Shown here: in pieces, positions 53,209 through 63,465 of the stretch
How positions within the stretch are numbered: the first letter of the stretch is position 1
Layout: every line of letters starts with the position of its first letter
Source of the DNA: Rhodothermia bacterium
GTDB lineage: Bacteria; Bacteroidota; Rhodothermia; Rhodothermales; UBA2364
Reading direction: 5' to 3'
Assembly (NCBI GenBank): GCA_017303715.1
Contig: JAFLBZ010000001.1
Location: 124,001-188,000, forward strand
DNA: 64,000 nucleotides
Notes under the pieces: model-generated
The model's input: the letters and a program-made list of their open reading frames with translations, nothing else
The model's database searches: none
Told to the model about the DNA's origin: nothing
Translations under genes and position numbers: made by a program

Positions 53209-53913
53209 CTAACGAGCAACAAAGCTCCTCATCTCGTCTAAATCTTTTTTGATTTCTTGTACTTTAGCTAATTGCGCCTCGTTGACCTCTTGCTTTTGCT
53301 TTGCTTTTTCGGTGAGCGATTGATCCGGCATTGTCCCATTGCACTCCTCGCAAATTGGATTATGCTTGAGCCACTCCGAGGTTGTTTGAACCACGGCCTT
53401 ATATGCCTCTTTGACTTGATACTTATTCCAAGTACCCGATTCGGCCAAGCGGTCAATGCTGTTTTTCAAAAGATGCCCTTCAGGATTTTTTCTACGGATC
53501 AACTCATTCACATAATATGCAGAAATTTGCACTCCGGTATCCGATTGATTCAGGGTCTCCAAAATTTCCAACGACAAACGTTCAACGGTGATGTACGCCA
53601 ATGGTTGTCCCTTGATGCGTTCAAAATAGGCAACCGTCTGACGATGAGCCGTATCCATATCTGCGTTTTTCCAAAGGCTTTTGATTTTCCCCTCTTCCAC
53701 GCCGTTATCAGCAACCCAAGCCATGATTGCTTTGTAATCTCCTTTTTGGGTCGAAATATCATCCCAAGCTTGTTTTTCCGCCGCTGTACGCTCCGTAGAA
53801 AGAGGATGCACTTGGCTGCCTTTTTTATGGCTTATATTTGCCTTATCAACCTCAACAGCCGCACAAGCCATAAAGCAACAACAAAACACCGTGAGCATAA
53901 CTATATTTTTCAT
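53209..53913 (-). CDS. Hypothetical lipoprotein (234 aa)
   Basis: Start placed at the Met at 53913 because MKNIVMLTVFCCCFMAC gives a signal peptide with a lipobox-type Cys near residue 17; a Met 17 codons upstream lacks this. The mature part is helical, charged, with one CxxC (ICEECNG) near residue 190 and a Glu/Lys-rich C-terminal coiled coil. I do not recognise the family. It converges with purU. Confidence 0.7.
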   Translation of the reverse strand: MKNIVMLTVFCCCFMACAAVEVDKANISHKKGSQVHPLSTERTAAEKQAWDDISTQKGDYKAIMAWVADNGVEEGKIKSLWKNADMDTAHRQTVAYFERIKGQPLAYITVERLSLEILETLNQSDTGVQISAYYVNELIRRKNPEGHLLKNSIDRLAESGTWNKYQVKEAYKAVVQTTSEWLKHNPICEECNGTMPDQSLTEKAKQKQEVNEAQLAKVQEIKKDLDEMRSFVAR

Positions 53914-54161
53914 CTTTACTTTTGTTTTTGATGTTAAGAACAAAATTTTCAACCAATTAAACATAATTAAAAGCGCTCATATTATGCATTAGACGTAAAC
54001 TAAAAAAAAAACACAGTTATCAAGAGCGCGTGAAAATATATTTTTACTTTTATTTGGAAGAGTTTGGAAGTCTTATGTTAGTGCATAACGCAACTCATTT
54101 TGATGTAGTGGGCGATAGATACCTATCAAATTAGAAGTAGCCGAAGTTGGTTTAGATGGTT

Positions 54162-55106
54162 TCACGATTGTTTTATTATGGGATCAAAGCGTTCCCCGAT
54201 AATCCCTGTATTTCCGGCCAAAAATGCCTCTGCGGATAATCGCTTTCTCCCTTCCAGTTGCACCTCCACCAACGAAACCGCCCCTTGGCCACACGCCACC
54301 AACAACTTCCCGTCTTCGGCAAAGAGCGTGCCAGTAGGTTTTTGCGATATCTCCACCTGCATCACCTCCGAGCGATAGACTTTAAACAACTTGCTTTGTA
54401 AGGTTGATCTTGCACCGGGAAAAGGCGACAATCCTCGTATGAAATTGTGAACTTCTTGCGCCGAAGCTCCCCAGTTCACAAAACAATCTTCAGGAAAGAT
54501 TTTAGGTGCTGGAGAAGCCAAAGCATCGTCTTGTTGTTGGGTTTCTACGGCCCCATGTTCAATCAATTTCACCGTTTCCACCACCAAATCCGCCCCAATG
54601 TGCATCAATCGTTCATAGACTTCACCCGTTGTTTCATTTGGCCCGATGGGCGTTTTGGCACGCAAAATCACGTCTCCTGTATCAACCTGCTTCCGAAGGA
54701 AAAATGTCGTAACGCCCGTCTCTTGTGCGCCCGCCATCACTGCACGATGGATCGGAGCAGCACCACGAAAAGCAGGCAGTAACGATCCGTGAAGGTTAAA
54801 AGCGCCTTTCCTTGCCAAGCCATAAACGGCTTCTGGTAAGATGCGGTATGCAACCACCGCCATCACATCCATTTCGATGGCGGCAAGTGCAGCAATAAAT
54901 TCGGGGTCTTTCACCGAGTCCGGCTGCAAAATTGGGATTCCATGTGCCGATGCACACGCTTTGACGGGCGTGATGTCCACCTTTTGTCCTCGACCGCGTG
55001 GCAAATCTGGCCGAGTTACCACCAAAACGGGCTTATAACCGGCCTTAATTAAGGCTTCTAAAGAAGGAACGGCAAAGTCCGGCGTTCCCATAAAAACGAT
55101 ATTCAT
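54162..55106 (-). CDS. fmt: Methionyl-tRNA formyltransferase
   Basis: A 314-residue enzyme formylating initiator Met-tRNA. It begins MNIVFMGTPDFAVPSLEAL; FNLHGSLLPAFRGAAPI carries the catalytic Asn and His, and DTGDVIL the Asp; RPDLPRGRGQK is the insertion loop. The C-terminal anticodon-region domain follows. Divergent from msrA with a 100-bp gap. Confidence 0.96.
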   Translation of the reverse strand: MNIVFMGTPDFAVPSLEALIKAGYKPVLVVTRPDLPRGRGQKVDITPVKACASAHGIPILQPDSVKDPEFIAALAAIEMDVMAVVAYRILPEAVYGLARKGAFNLHGSLLPAFRGAAPIHRAVMAGAQETGVTTFFLRKQVDTGDVILRAKTPIGPNETTGEVYERLMHIGADLVVETVKLIEHGAVETQQQDDALASPAPKIFPEDCFVNWGASAQEVHNFIRGLSPFPGARSTLQSKLFKVYRSEVMQVEISQKPTGTLFAEDGKLLVACGQGAVSLVEVQLEGRKRLSAEAFLAGNTGIIGERFDPIIKQS

Positions 55107-55207
55107 GTAATTTCTTCGATTTTACGTTGCGGTGAAGAATCTAAGCCTTATCCATGCAAGTATCAAACGAACATTCTTTAATATCCCAAAACATTTACTT
55201 TAATCTA

Positions 55208-55756
55208 ATGACCTCACTCACAGAAAGAAATGCAAAAGCCACTTTAGGATCGGGTTGTTTTTGGTGTACCGAAGCTGTTTTTAAGCGGATCCGCGGCGTT
55301 TCGGAGCTTAAGAGCGGTTATACCGGAGGAAAAATCAAAAATCCTACCTACCGTGAAGTCTGCTCAGGTCTCACAGGCCATGCCGAAGCCATTCAACTCA
55401 CATATGATCCCGCAGTGGTGTCCTATGAAGACCTTTTGGCGGTATTTTTTTATACGCACGACCCAACCACCCTCAACCGACAAGGAAATGACGTGGGTAC
55501 GCAATACCGATCGGCCATTTTCTTTCATGACGAAATACAAGCAACTTTAGCACAAGCCTTCATTCAAAAACTGACGGATGAAAGGGTATATGACTCGGCA
55601 ATTGTTACTGAAGTGCGCCCATTAACCGTTTTTTACGAAGCTGAATTGTACCACCAAGACTATTACGACCGCAATACCGACCAAGCATATTGCTCTTTTG
55701 TGATCAGTCCTAAATTGGAAAAGCTAAGAAAACGATTTAGCGGCTTGCTAAAGTAA
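55208..55756 (+). CDS. msrA: Peptide methionine sulfoxide reductase MsrA
   Basis: 182 residues from the Met at 55208; a Met at 55154 in the same frame is possible. The active-site motif GSGCFWC has catalytic C17, and the family's GYTGG and DPTTLNRQGNDVGTQYRSAIF follow. It reduces methionine-S-sulfoxide in proteins. No MsrB fusion. The C-terminus has no resolving cysteine pair that I can assign with confidence. Confidence 0.93.
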   Translation: MTSLTERNAKATLGSGCFWCTEAVFKRIRGVSELKSGYTGGKIKNPTYREVCSGLTGHAEAIQLTYDPAVVSYEDLLAVFFYTHDPTTLNRQGNDVGTQYRSAIFFHDEIQATLAQAFIQKLTDERVYDSAIVTEVRPLTVFYEAELYHQDYYDRNTDQAYCSFVISPKLEKLRKRFSGLLK

Positions 55757-55827
55757 AACGACCTTTAACGCCTTACAGAAATTGGCAATAACGGGCAAAG
55801 TGTCACGGTCTTTTAAACATGAATAAC

Positions 55828-56328
55828 TCAAGATTCGATCGGCACTTCCTCAAATTTTTCAACTTCTAAGGCTTCATACATCCCACCCGCAACGGCTCCA
55901 AAGATGATGTGTGTGAAGACCATTACCCCGCTCCGCATTGCAAAAAACCAAGGAAAGAAATAGGTAAAGGTATAAAAATTTATGGCATAAAGTGCTAATC
56001 CAAGAACAGCGCCTCCCAAAATTCCGGTGAGCATTCCGCCTCTGTGTACCACCACCGATATAAGGGTTGTGAAGAGCAACGAAAGACCAAGTGTACCAAT
56101 CACCGAAACCGAAAGCGCTCCCCAATCAAAAGTTGCCGGTGGTGCAAGAATTTGGTCTCCCATCAAGGGCGAAGCCAATAACCGTACTACAGCCCACTCA
56201 TTTGCACCGATCAACAATGGTGTGAGTAACAAATTAAGGCAGTAAAAAAAAACGCCAGCAAGGATACCAGCCCAAAAAGTGGCATTCCAATCTACAACTT
56301 GTCTTAAGGCTTTACTTGGCTTGTTCAT
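55828..56328 (-). CDS. Hypothetical membrane protein (166 aa)
   Basis: Four hydrophobic segments are visible (about residues 19-38, 65-95, 103-125 and 132-150) in a short protein with cytoplasmic-looking, Lys/Glu-rich ends. The third and fourth segments are rich in Gly, Phe and Tyr (AINFYTFTYFFPWFFAMR). I do not recognise the family. Two Mets (56334 and 56328) can serve as start. Confidence 0.7.
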   Translation of the reverse strand: MNKPSKALRQVVDWNATFWAGILAGVFFYCLNLLLTPLLIGANEWAVVRLLASPLMGDQILAPPATFDWGALSVSVIGTLGLSLLFTTLISVVVHRGGMLTGILGGAVLGLALYAINFYTFTYFFPWFFAMRSGVMVFTHIIFGAVAGGMYEALEVEKFEEVPIES

Positions 56329-56447
56329 AAGCACGGACTTTTGGGTTTAAGTACAGCCCGAAAATACGATAAATAACCTACAAAAAAACAATCTTTAATC
56401 CATACAACCGAAAAACAACTTCGGTAAGCGGTCCGAACAAATGGAGT

Positions 56448-57197
56448 TTAGTGTTGCGAGTGATCCATCCCCGGCATATTGTGCTTGGTGTGGTCTGCTC
56501 CCTCCGTCTGGCTGTGGTCATGCCCACTGTGCATCACGGACAACATCTCACGTCCCTTTTCGGTTCCACGTAAGACACTCATAACCCCCATAACGATGAT
56601 TAAAATACCCGCAAAAACATTCATACGCCGTTTCCAGATGGGCGTAAGCAAATGGCCAAACATGCCCAAAAGCCACATGGCCGGAACGGTCGCAATGCCA
56701 AACACAAACATCATCATGGCCGCTTGAACGGGCTTGCCGGTTGCCGCAGCCTTAGCCAAAACCCCATAAAGCAAGCCACAAGGCAGAAGGCCATTCAACA
56801 ACCCCAAGCCATAAGCCCCCACCACCGACTTTTGCTGTACAAATTTCCGAAAAGACGTTTTATAAAAAGAGGTTTTGTTAAGTCCGCCCAAGCTGTCCAC
56901 ACTACGTACAACCCCAAAAATCCCTAAGCCAGCCAGAATCATAAAGATACCCGCACCAATGCTAATCCAATCTTGAAGCCCTGAAATATTGGCTGTCACC
57001 GCCATGCCCAACATCCCAACGACAAAGCCAAACATCATGTAGGTGAATGTTTTTCCGATGAAATAGGCAGTTTGACGAACCATCTGGTTGCCCACTTCGT
57101 TTGGTGCTTGGATCATTAAGACAAAACCGCCACACATGCCCACGCAATGTGCGCTTCCCATCAATCCGGTCAAAAAGACCAACCAAAGTTCACTCAT
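56448..57197 (-). CDS. Sulfite exporter TauE/SafE-type (DsbD_2-like) membrane protein
   Basis: A 249-residue protein with six hydrophobic segments. It starts LVFLTGLMGSAHCVGMCGGF, the HCxGMCGG signature of the cytochrome-biogenesis/urease-accessory-type transmembrane family next to cbb3 oxidase assembly genes. The C-terminal tail is His-rich (GHDHSQTEGADHTKHN). Its start overlaps the ccoS stop by 4 bp. A role in metal handling for oxidase assembly is likely by context; the SafE label is a family name, not evidence of sulfite export. Confidence 0.85.
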   Translation of the reverse strand: MSELWLVFLTGLMGSAHCVGMCGGFVLMIQAPNEVGNQMVRQTAYFIGKTFTYMMFGFVVGMLGMAVTANISGLQDWISIGAGIFMILAGLGIFGVVRSVDSLGGLNKTSFYKTSFRKFVQQKSVVGAYGLGLLNGLLPCGLLYGVLAKAAATGKPVQAAMMMFVFGIATVPAMWLLGMFGHLLTPIWKRRMNVFAGILIIVMGVMSVLRGTEKGREMLSVMHSGHDHSQTEGADHTKHNMPGMDHSQH

Positions 57198-57361
57198 GAA
57201 TTTTTCTGTTTAACTTGTCCGTCTTCGTCGTCCCAGAGCATTCGCATGGCTGGCGTTTCGGTATCTTCGTATTGGCCTGAACGAATGGCCCACGTGAAGG
57301 CATAAACCGCAACCGCTGCCAGAAGAATTGCAATGGGAACCATGACCATCAAAATATTCAT
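57194..57361 (-). CDS. ccoS: cbb3-type cytochrome oxidase assembly protein CcoS
   Basis: A 55-residue protein from the ATG at 57361; the longer frame upstream is not supported. One transmembrane helix (ILMVMVPIAILLAAVAVYAF) is followed by WAIRSGQYEDTETPAMRMLWDD, the CcoS signature. It lies 4 bp after ccoI and overlaps the next gene by 4 bp, so the three are co-translated. Confidence 0.9.
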   Translation of the reverse strand: MNILMVMVPIAILLAAVAVYAFTWAIRSGQYEDTETPAMRMLWDDEDGQVKQKNS

Positions 57362-57365
57362 AGGA

Positions 57366-59888
57366 TTAGGCTTTATTAAACGTTTTTTGAAGGACAGAAG
57401 AACCAATCACGACCAAGGAGCTTAAGGGCATTGCAATGGCTGCGACCAAAGGACTTACGGCGCCAAACATAGCAACAAGTGCCATAACGAGGTTATAGAG
57501 CAAAGAGAAGGCGAGGTTCCGCTTCACCACATGTTTCACCTTTCGCGAAGAAACCAAGAGGTTTTGCACAGGTGAAAGCCCTGCAGAAGTCACGAAAACA
57601 TCCGCTGAAACCATACTTGCGGTGCTACTTCCTTGAACAGCGATGCCCACATCTGCTACACCAAGTGCTGTGGCATCATTCACCCCATCACCCAACATCA
57701 ACACCTTTTTGTTGTCCTTTTTCAGGGTTTCCACAAAAGACTGCTTCATTTCCGGCGTCTGGTGACCTAGTAAATGAGAGGACGGAATTTCCAACTTCTC
57801 GCCCAATTTATGTACCACATCAGGATGATCACCCGATAGGATAAAGACTTGTTTATTTTGGAGTTGCCACGTTTTAATTAGCGCTGGAGCATCTTCACGC
57901 ATTTGATCGCCTACTTGGGCAACAGCGACCAAAACCCCCTCCGATGCGATGGCAATCGGTGTTGCACCATTTTGGGCATACATGGCCAGTGCGTTTACTA
58001 ATGCGGCATCGTGGAATTTTGCTTGCTCAAGCACCCAATCTGGTCGCCCAACCACAATTTGTCGGTTTTCAATCTCGCCACAAATGCCATTGGAAAAGAC
58101 TTCGACCTTTTTAATGGTAGCGCGTAATTGGCGCTTTAAAGCCTCTGTCTCTGGAAATGCGGCTAAAAAGGCTTGTGCAATAGGATGTATGCTTTGCGAC
58201 TCTAAGACCGCCGCCAACTGCATTGCCCGTACATCTCCCTCCCAAGAGATGAGGTTCATTTTGCCCGCAGTAATCGTTCCGGTTTTATCCAAAACTATAG
58301 TATCGGCCTCAAGGACATCATCAAAAATAGCCGTTTGTTTTAGATAAATCCCGGCTCTTGCGGCTCGTCCCGCGCCGATGGCCAATGCCAAAGGTGTAGC
58401 CATCCCCAAGGCACACGGACACGTCACCACCAGTAACGCAACCACATGCGACATTGCGGTATCCACGCCTTGTTCCCACCACCAATACCCTGTGATCACT
58501 GCCAAAATCAAAACCACAAACACAAACCATCCACCAATCCGATCTACCCATTGTATAACCTCGGCGGGCTTTTCGGCTCCTTCGCGTACCCAAGCCACTA
58601 ATTTCCCGATCCGTGTGTCTTCGCCCGAAGCCTGAACGGCCACGTGCACCATACCCGTTAGATTGGTAGAACCAGCCTGAACCCGATCTCCAACGGTACA
58701 AGAAATCGGCAAACTCTCACCTGTGATTACCGCATTGTTCACTTTGGTTTCGCCTACCGCAATGATGCCATCAATTGGAAAGACCTCTCCAGCATAAACA
58801 ACCGCTACCTCACCCGGATTTAACAGATCGGAGGAGACCACTTCAAAAGGCTGGTTCCTGTCTCCAACCCATTTCCCTACCACGCGCCGCGCCATAGACG
58901 GAACGAGGGTTAACAACTGATCACTGGCATCCATGGCAAGACGTGTACTTTTCAGGTGTAACCATCTTGCGGTGAGCAGTGCTGCTGTAAGAACCGTGAT
59001 TGAATCGAACCACACATCACCCCTATGCGTAAGGGTTGCCCAAAAGCTGTAAAAATAACCAATTAGGATGCCAAAAGAGATGGGAACATCCATATGAAGC
59101 CTGTTTAAGGATCGGATGTACCAAGCCATTCGGAGGGACTGAAGGGCTTTTTGGAAGAAAATTATACCCCCAATACCCAAAGAAAAAGTGGCGAGAATCA
59201 GGCTCATCCATCTGCCAGCAATGGTCAATTCCGACTGATTGCTCATGTCTAAGCCCGAATAAAACGCCAATGCCAATAGCATTACATTTCCAGCCAAGGC
59301 CCAAGAGATGCCCAAACGTATCAACAAACGTTGTTCGTCTTGGGTACGCTCTTTTAGGTTGGTTTGGCGGGCCGGTTGGAGTTTATAACCAAATGGAGCC
59401 AACCACTTTGCCACTTCGGAGAGTTGAATCACCTCGTTGTTCCAAATTAACCGCAATTGGTTACGCACATAGTCCACTCGCGCTTCAACAACGCCCTTCA
59501 ACATTTTGGGCATTTGCTCGATGAGCCATACACATGCCGTACAATGTAATCCTTCTAAAAACAACAAGGCTTCTCGATTGCCATCAAGTCTTAAAAGGGT
59601 ATGTTTTTCGACAAACTGCGGAGAATCCAAGCCCACCAAATCCAATTCTTTTTCAGAAATAGCCAAAACCGGTTTATTGGCAAGCCCGTCTGATGCACGG
59701 AGTTTGTAATAAGTTGCCTCAAGACCAGAGACATGGAGTGCATCAAAGACTATTTCGCATCCAGCACAGCAGAATACGGCATTTTCTGAAAGGATTGGAT
59801 ACTTCCCGACAGGTAGTCCGCAATGGTCACACGCGGTTTCTGGTGTAACATCTTGCCGCACTAACGGCTGTTCTTCAATAACAGACAT
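57366..59888 (-). CDS. ccoI: CcoI/FixI-type copper P-type ATPase for cbb3 oxidase assembly
   Basis: An 840-residue P1B ATPase. The N-terminus has a Cys-rich zinc-ribbon-like segment (CDHCGLPV, FCCAGCEIVF) found in CcoI-type pumps, then an HMA domain with LHCTACVWL. The membrane CPC motif is TCPCALGMATP, phosphorylation site DKTGTIT, and hinge GDGVNDATALG (the usual ...APAL becomes ATAL). Gene order ccoI-ccoS-SafE is the usual assembly set. It supplies Cu to cbb3-type oxidase; ccoNOP are not in the window. Confidence 0.93.
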   Translation of the reverse strand: MSVIEEQPLVRQDVTPETACDHCGLPVGKYPILSENAVFCCAGCEIVFDALHVSGLEATYYKLRASDGLANKPVLAISEKELDLVGLDSPQFVEKHTLLRLDGNREALLFLEGLHCTACVWLIEQMPKMLKGVVEARVDYVRNQLRLIWNNEVIQLSEVAKWLAPFGYKLQPARQTNLKERTQDEQRLLIRLGISWALAGNVMLLALAFYSGLDMSNQSELTIAGRWMSLILATFSLGIGGIIFFQKALQSLRMAWYIRSLNRLHMDVPISFGILIGYFYSFWATLTHRGDVWFDSITVLTAALLTARWLHLKSTRLAMDASDQLLTLVPSMARRVVGKWVGDRNQPFEVVSSDLLNPGEVAVVYAGEVFPIDGIIAVGETKVNNAVITGESLPISCTVGDRVQAGSTNLTGMVHVAVQASGEDTRIGKLVAWVREGAEKPAEVIQWVDRIGGWFVFVVLILAVITGYWWWEQGVDTAMSHVVALLVVTCPCALGMATPLALAIGAGRAARAGIYLKQTAIFDDVLEADTIVLDKTGTITAGKMNLISWEGDVRAMQLAAVLESQSIHPIAQAFLAAFPETEALKRQLRATIKKVEVFSNGICGEIENRQIVVGRPDWVLEQAKFHDAALVNALAMYAQNGATPIAIASEGVLVAVAQVGDQMREDAPALIKTWQLQNKQVFILSGDHPDVVHKLGEKLEIPSSHLLGHQTPEMKQSFVETLKKDNKKVLMLGDGVNDATALGVADVGIAVQGSSTASMVSADVFVTSAGLSPVQNLLVSSRKVKHVVKRNLAFSLLYNLVMALVAMFGAVSPLVAAIAMPLSSLVVIGSSVLQKTFNKA

Positions 59889-60060
59889 GAAAAGGGGGGT
59901 AAGTGATTTTTGGGTAGGTATAAATATCGTAATCTTCCTTAACCAAAAATGCGATCCTCTATTGACGAAGTCCGTAAAGAATCACCCTACAAAACCCGTA
60001 GGTGAATCACTCACACACATTTCATCATTATGCAAATTTTCGTCTATATTTATTATTTTT

Positions 60061-60729
60061 TCAAAATGGCGCAGGCGCTGTAAGGACTTTGGGCGGTAGG
60101 GCAAAAAAAGCATCCTCAAAGGGCTGTTTTTCAACTGTTCTCGCAACCAGGGTTATTTCATAATCTGTCAAATTGATGACCATTTTCAGGGGCAACGCAC
60201 CCGATTCTTTTAGGAAAGCAGCCCAGTTGTTATAGGCGTGCTTAGACATGCCTTGTGCGTCTGCCTTAAGTTTTGGGGAAAACCAATACGTTTCCTTTCC
60301 GGTTTTGGTGGTAAAGATCAACGTTTCGCAATCATATCCGGCAATTTTCCCGCCGTCTTTTTCGCGCTCCATTTTTTGAATGGGGCTTCCATTTTTTGTG
60401 CCATCCATCCAAAGCAACGTGTCCGACTCCGTGGTCTGGAAATAGAGTTTATTTTCCTTCGGCTCGTATAATTGCATGACCACCATTTCCCCATTACTTA
60501 GCGTAAGATAACGGCTTCCTTTGACATGAAAAGACTGAACACTGCCCATCACCTTTGTCAAGGCTTCATCACTTAGGCCAGCAATTCGGCTTTTGTATTG
60601 GACATCATAGGTAATGACGCCTTCAAAAAATTGGCCGATTGCATTTTCAGGCCAAAAGCCGATCAAGAGGAACACCGTAACCACCACAAATTTAGGGGTT
60701 TTAAGCAAACTGGAAGCGACTCGTTTCAT
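60061..60729 (-). CDS. Hypothetical exported protein, DUF4412-like
   Basis: A 222-residue protein with an N-terminal signal (VVVTVFLLIGFWPENAIG) then FFEGVITYDVQYKS, the pattern of DUF4412/GLPGLI-type periplasmic proteins of Bacteroidota. The body is beta-rich with DTLLWMDG and KETYWFSP. No catalytic residues stand out. The C-terminus ends Pro-rich. Upstream is the divergent aldehyde dehydrogenase. Confidence 0.72.
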   Translation of the reverse strand: MKRVASSLLKTPKFVVVTVFLLIGFWPENAIGQFFEGVITYDVQYKSRIAGLSDEALTKVMGSVQSFHVKGSRYLTLSNGEMVVMQLYEPKENKLYFQTTESDTLLWMDGTKNGSPIQKMEREKDGGKIAGYDCETLIFTTKTGKETYWFSPKLKADAQGMSKHAYNNWAAFLKESGALPLKMVINLTDYEITLVARTVEKQPFEDAFFALPPKVLTAPAPF

Positions 60730-60797
60730 AGTGGCATTTTTTTGGAAAAAGATGGCTTAATGAAGTACATTACAATTAAACCCAATATTTTGATGTT

Positions 60798-62285
60798 ATG
60801 AAAAACGGAAACGTTGTCCTCGCCGAGAAATCGGCAGTATCAGAACTTTTATTTGGCGATCTTTGGACTTACGCCCCGGCCCCAGAGTCTTCGTCCGTCG
60901 CAAAAATCAAGCCACAATACGGCCATTTCATCAATGGCGCATGGGAAGAAGGCCAAGATTTCTTTCCCACCATCAATCCAGCAACGGAAGAGGTCTTGTC
61001 CCATTTTCCCTCCGCCGATGAAGCCACCGTTGCGCGGGCAGTAGAAGCCGCCCGATTGGCCTACGAAAAATACTGGAAGGCATTGTCTGGCATTGAGCGT
61101 GCCAAATACCTTTACAAAATTGGCCGTGCATTACAAGAACGTGCAAGAGAATTTGCGGTTTTGGAAACAATGGACAATGGAAAACCTATCAAAGAAACAC
61201 GCGATGTGGACATTCCGCTTTCTTCCGCACATTTTCTGTATTATGCAGGCTGGGCGGACAAGTTAGATTATGCCTTTGCTGGTGCGAAACCCGAACCTCT
61301 TGGTGTTGCGGGCCAGATTATCCCTTGGAACTTCCCACTCCTTATGGCAGCTTGGAAGCTCGCACCGGCCTTAGCAACGGGCAATACAGTTGTGCTTAAA
61401 CCTGCCGAAACAACGCCCTTAACCGCCGCCTTACTCGCCGAGGTTATCCAAGAAGCCGACCTCCCTCCGGGCGTGGTGAACATGATTTTTGGTGCGGGGA
61501 AAACAGGAGCGGCCTTGGTGCGACATCCCGACTTAGACAAGGTGGCCTTTACGGGTTCTACCGAAGTTGGACGGTTGATCCAAAAAACCATTGCTGGAAC
61601 CAAGAAACGATTGACGTTGGAACTCGGCGGAAAAGGAGCCAATATGATCTTTGAAGATGCTCCGATAGATCAAGCGGTGGATGGAATTGTTCAAGGCATT
61701 TATTTTAATCAAGGACACGTTTGTTGTGCTGGCTCGCGGTTACTTGTCCAAGAAAGTATTGCAGATGAAGTCATCCATAAACTTAAAATCCGCATCGCTT
61801 CGCTCCGATTGGGCGATCCGTTAGACAAGAATACGGACGTTGGTGCGATAAATTCGCGGCCACAGTTGGAAAAAATACAAGAATTGGTGGCGGCTGGCGT
61901 AGAAGAAGGCGCGCATCTTTGGGCGGCTCCTTGCGAATTGCCGAATAGAGGCTTCTTTTACAAACCATCCATCTTTACCGAGGTTGCTCAAAGTCACCGC
62001 ATTGCTCAAGAAGAAATCTTTGGGCCTGTTCTGTCCGTCATTACCTTTAGAACACCTGCCGAGGCCATTGAGAAAGCCAATAATTCGCCTTATGGCTTGG
62101 CTGGCGGAATCTGGTCGGACAAGGGAAGCAAACTTTTCAAGCTGGCAGGGGCACTCCGAACAGGCATTGTGTGGGGAAATACCTACAACCACTTTGATCC
62201 TGCAAGTCCGTTTGGAGGCTACAAAGAATCTGGATATGGTCGCGAAGGTGGGCTACATGGCCTTCTTCCCTACATCCGACTATAA
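60798..62285 (+). CDS. Aldehyde dehydrogenase family protein
   Basis: A 495-residue NAD(P)-dependent ALDH. General base E275 lies in LELGGKG; catalytic C309 lies in HVCCAGSR; the cofactor loop is VAFTGSTEVG. It has about 50 residues of unrelated N-terminal sequence before the family start GHFINGAWEEG. It is a single gene between two exported hypotheticals, so its substrate is open. Different family branch from the ALDH7 at 4.3 kb. Confidence 0.93.
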   Translation: MKNGNVVLAEKSAVSELLFGDLWTYAPAPESSSVAKIKPQYGHFINGAWEEGQDFFPTINPATEEVLSHFPSADEATVARAVEAARLAYEKYWKALSGIERAKYLYKIGRALQERAREFAVLETMDNGKPIKETRDVDIPLSSAHFLYYAGWADKLDYAFAGAKPEPLGVAGQIIPWNFPLLMAAWKLAPALATGNTVVLKPAETTPLTAALLAEVIQEADLPPGVVNMIFGAGKTGAALVRHPDLDKVAFTGSTEVGRLIQKTIAGTKKRLTLELGGKGANMIFEDAPIDQAVDGIVQGIYFNQGHVCCAGSRLLVQESIADEVIHKLKIRIASLRLGDPLDKNTDVGAINSRPQLEKIQELVAAGVEEGAHLWAAPCELPNRGFFYKPSIFTEVAQSHRIAQEEIFGPVLSVITFRTPAEAIEKANNSPYGLAGGIWSDKGSKLFKLAGALRTGIVWGNTYNHFDPASPFGGYKESGYGREGGLHGLLPYIRL

Positions 62286-62306
62286 AACGATCTCACACAA
62301 AGAATT

Positions 62307-62336
62307 AGGGCAGAAATTCCAGATCTTCTGCCCTTT
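62307..62336. terminator. Hairpin between convergent ALDH and TPR genes
   Basis: AGGGCAGAA and TTCTGCCCT arms form a 9-bp stem around a short loop, followed by a T-rich stretch. It can serve both convergent genes. Confidence 0.7.
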
Positions 62337-62342
62337 ACTGTT

Positions 62343-63242
62343 TTATACCCGCACATACATTGCATCAAAGGTGCTGTGCCATGTACCTCCTCCATCAAAG
62401 GAGTCCTCAAAATATTGACGAACATCGCCATTTGGTTGTTTGACAAAGGATAGACGGGTGATTTTGGTCTTTTTATCCGTTGGGTTCATAATATTCGCTT
62501 CAAAGATCATCTGGTTTTCGTCTGATTTTACCTCTACAAATTCCATTGGCCCGCCTTGCGTCCCCACCCATGTTTGTTTCCATTTCCCAAGCGCCGCATC
62601 ATAAAAATTAATGCTCTTTCCGGTTCCACCGTTTGTTGCTACCCAATTTTCCAACAACGCACATCCACCGGAAATGACCTCGATGGTGTTTTTTCCAACC
62701 AATTGCCCACTTACCTTTACCTCCCAAGCGCCAACCCAGAAATCAAACTTCCGATATGCTGCTTCATACATACAAGGCGTTTGCCGCTTTTTGGCTAAAA
62801 GAAGCAACTCTTGGAAGGCCGGATCTGCCTTGAGTGACACAAACTCTTCGGCTTGTTCGATTGCGGAAGCCTGCGAAAAACCTGCATTGAGCGCGTCCTC
62901 TAAATGGGAAAGTGCCGTTTGAGGATTGGAAAGGGAAGCAAATATCCGAGCTAACTGGAATTGCAACATTGGTGCATTGGGATTCATGCCCAAGCCTTTT
63001 TGATAGGCTGCGATCGCTTCTTGCATTTTTTTCTGCATCTGACGGGCATACCCTAAACGATACCAATTCAGGAAAACATCCGGTTTTTCTTGTACTAAAC
63101 GTTGATACGCCCTTTCCGCATCTTCCCATTTTTGTGCCTGAAAAAATTGGTTGGCAAGCATGGGCGAGGACTGCGCAAAAAGCCATGGCGAAGTCATCGC
63201 AAACAAGAACAAGCAAATAACTGAAACTTTCTTCATCATCAT
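62343..63242 (-). CDS. Exported tetratricopeptide repeat protein
   Basis: About 299 residues from the Met at 63242 (three consecutive Met codons; the frame extends upstream without signal character). A signal peptide (VSVICLFLFAMTSPWLFA) is followed by three or four TPR-like helices (AERAYQRLVQEKPDVFLNW, AIAAYQKGLGMNPNAP, ALSHLEDALNAGF). The C-terminal 120 residues are a beta-rich domain (KFDFWVGAWEVKVSGQ, GGTWHSTFDAMYVR) like that of DUF1579/heme-nitrobindin-type proteins. Periplasmic or surface role unknown. Confidence 0.82.
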   Translation of the reverse strand: MMMKKVSVICLFLFAMTSPWLFAQSSPMLANQFFQAQKWEDAERAYQRLVQEKPDVFLNWYRLGYARQMQKKMQEAIAAYQKGLGMNPNAPMLQFQLARIFASLSNPQTALSHLEDALNAGFSQASAIEQAEEFVSLKADPAFQELLLLAKKRQTPCMYEAAYRKFDFWVGAWEVKVSGQLVGKNTIEVISGGCALLENWVATNGGTGKSINFYDAALGKWKQTWVGTQGGPMEFVEVKSDENQMIFEANIMNPTDKKTKITRLSFVKQPNGDVRQYFEDSFDGGGTWHSTFDAMYVRV

Positions 63243-63465
63243 TAAAAGGTCAAAATGGAAAAAGGAGGGCGGACATTCCAAAATAAACACCTTGCATCAT
63301 TACGTGCCAATCTTATTCAACTGAACGGTTATAATGCGCTCCCGAATAGGCATTCTACGAGAAATTTCCCAAAGATGAATAACACTTTGTAACATTTTTT
63401 GGAACAAAACGAAACCTAACACATATGTATCAACACACTATCTCAATCACCAAATCTATAAACAC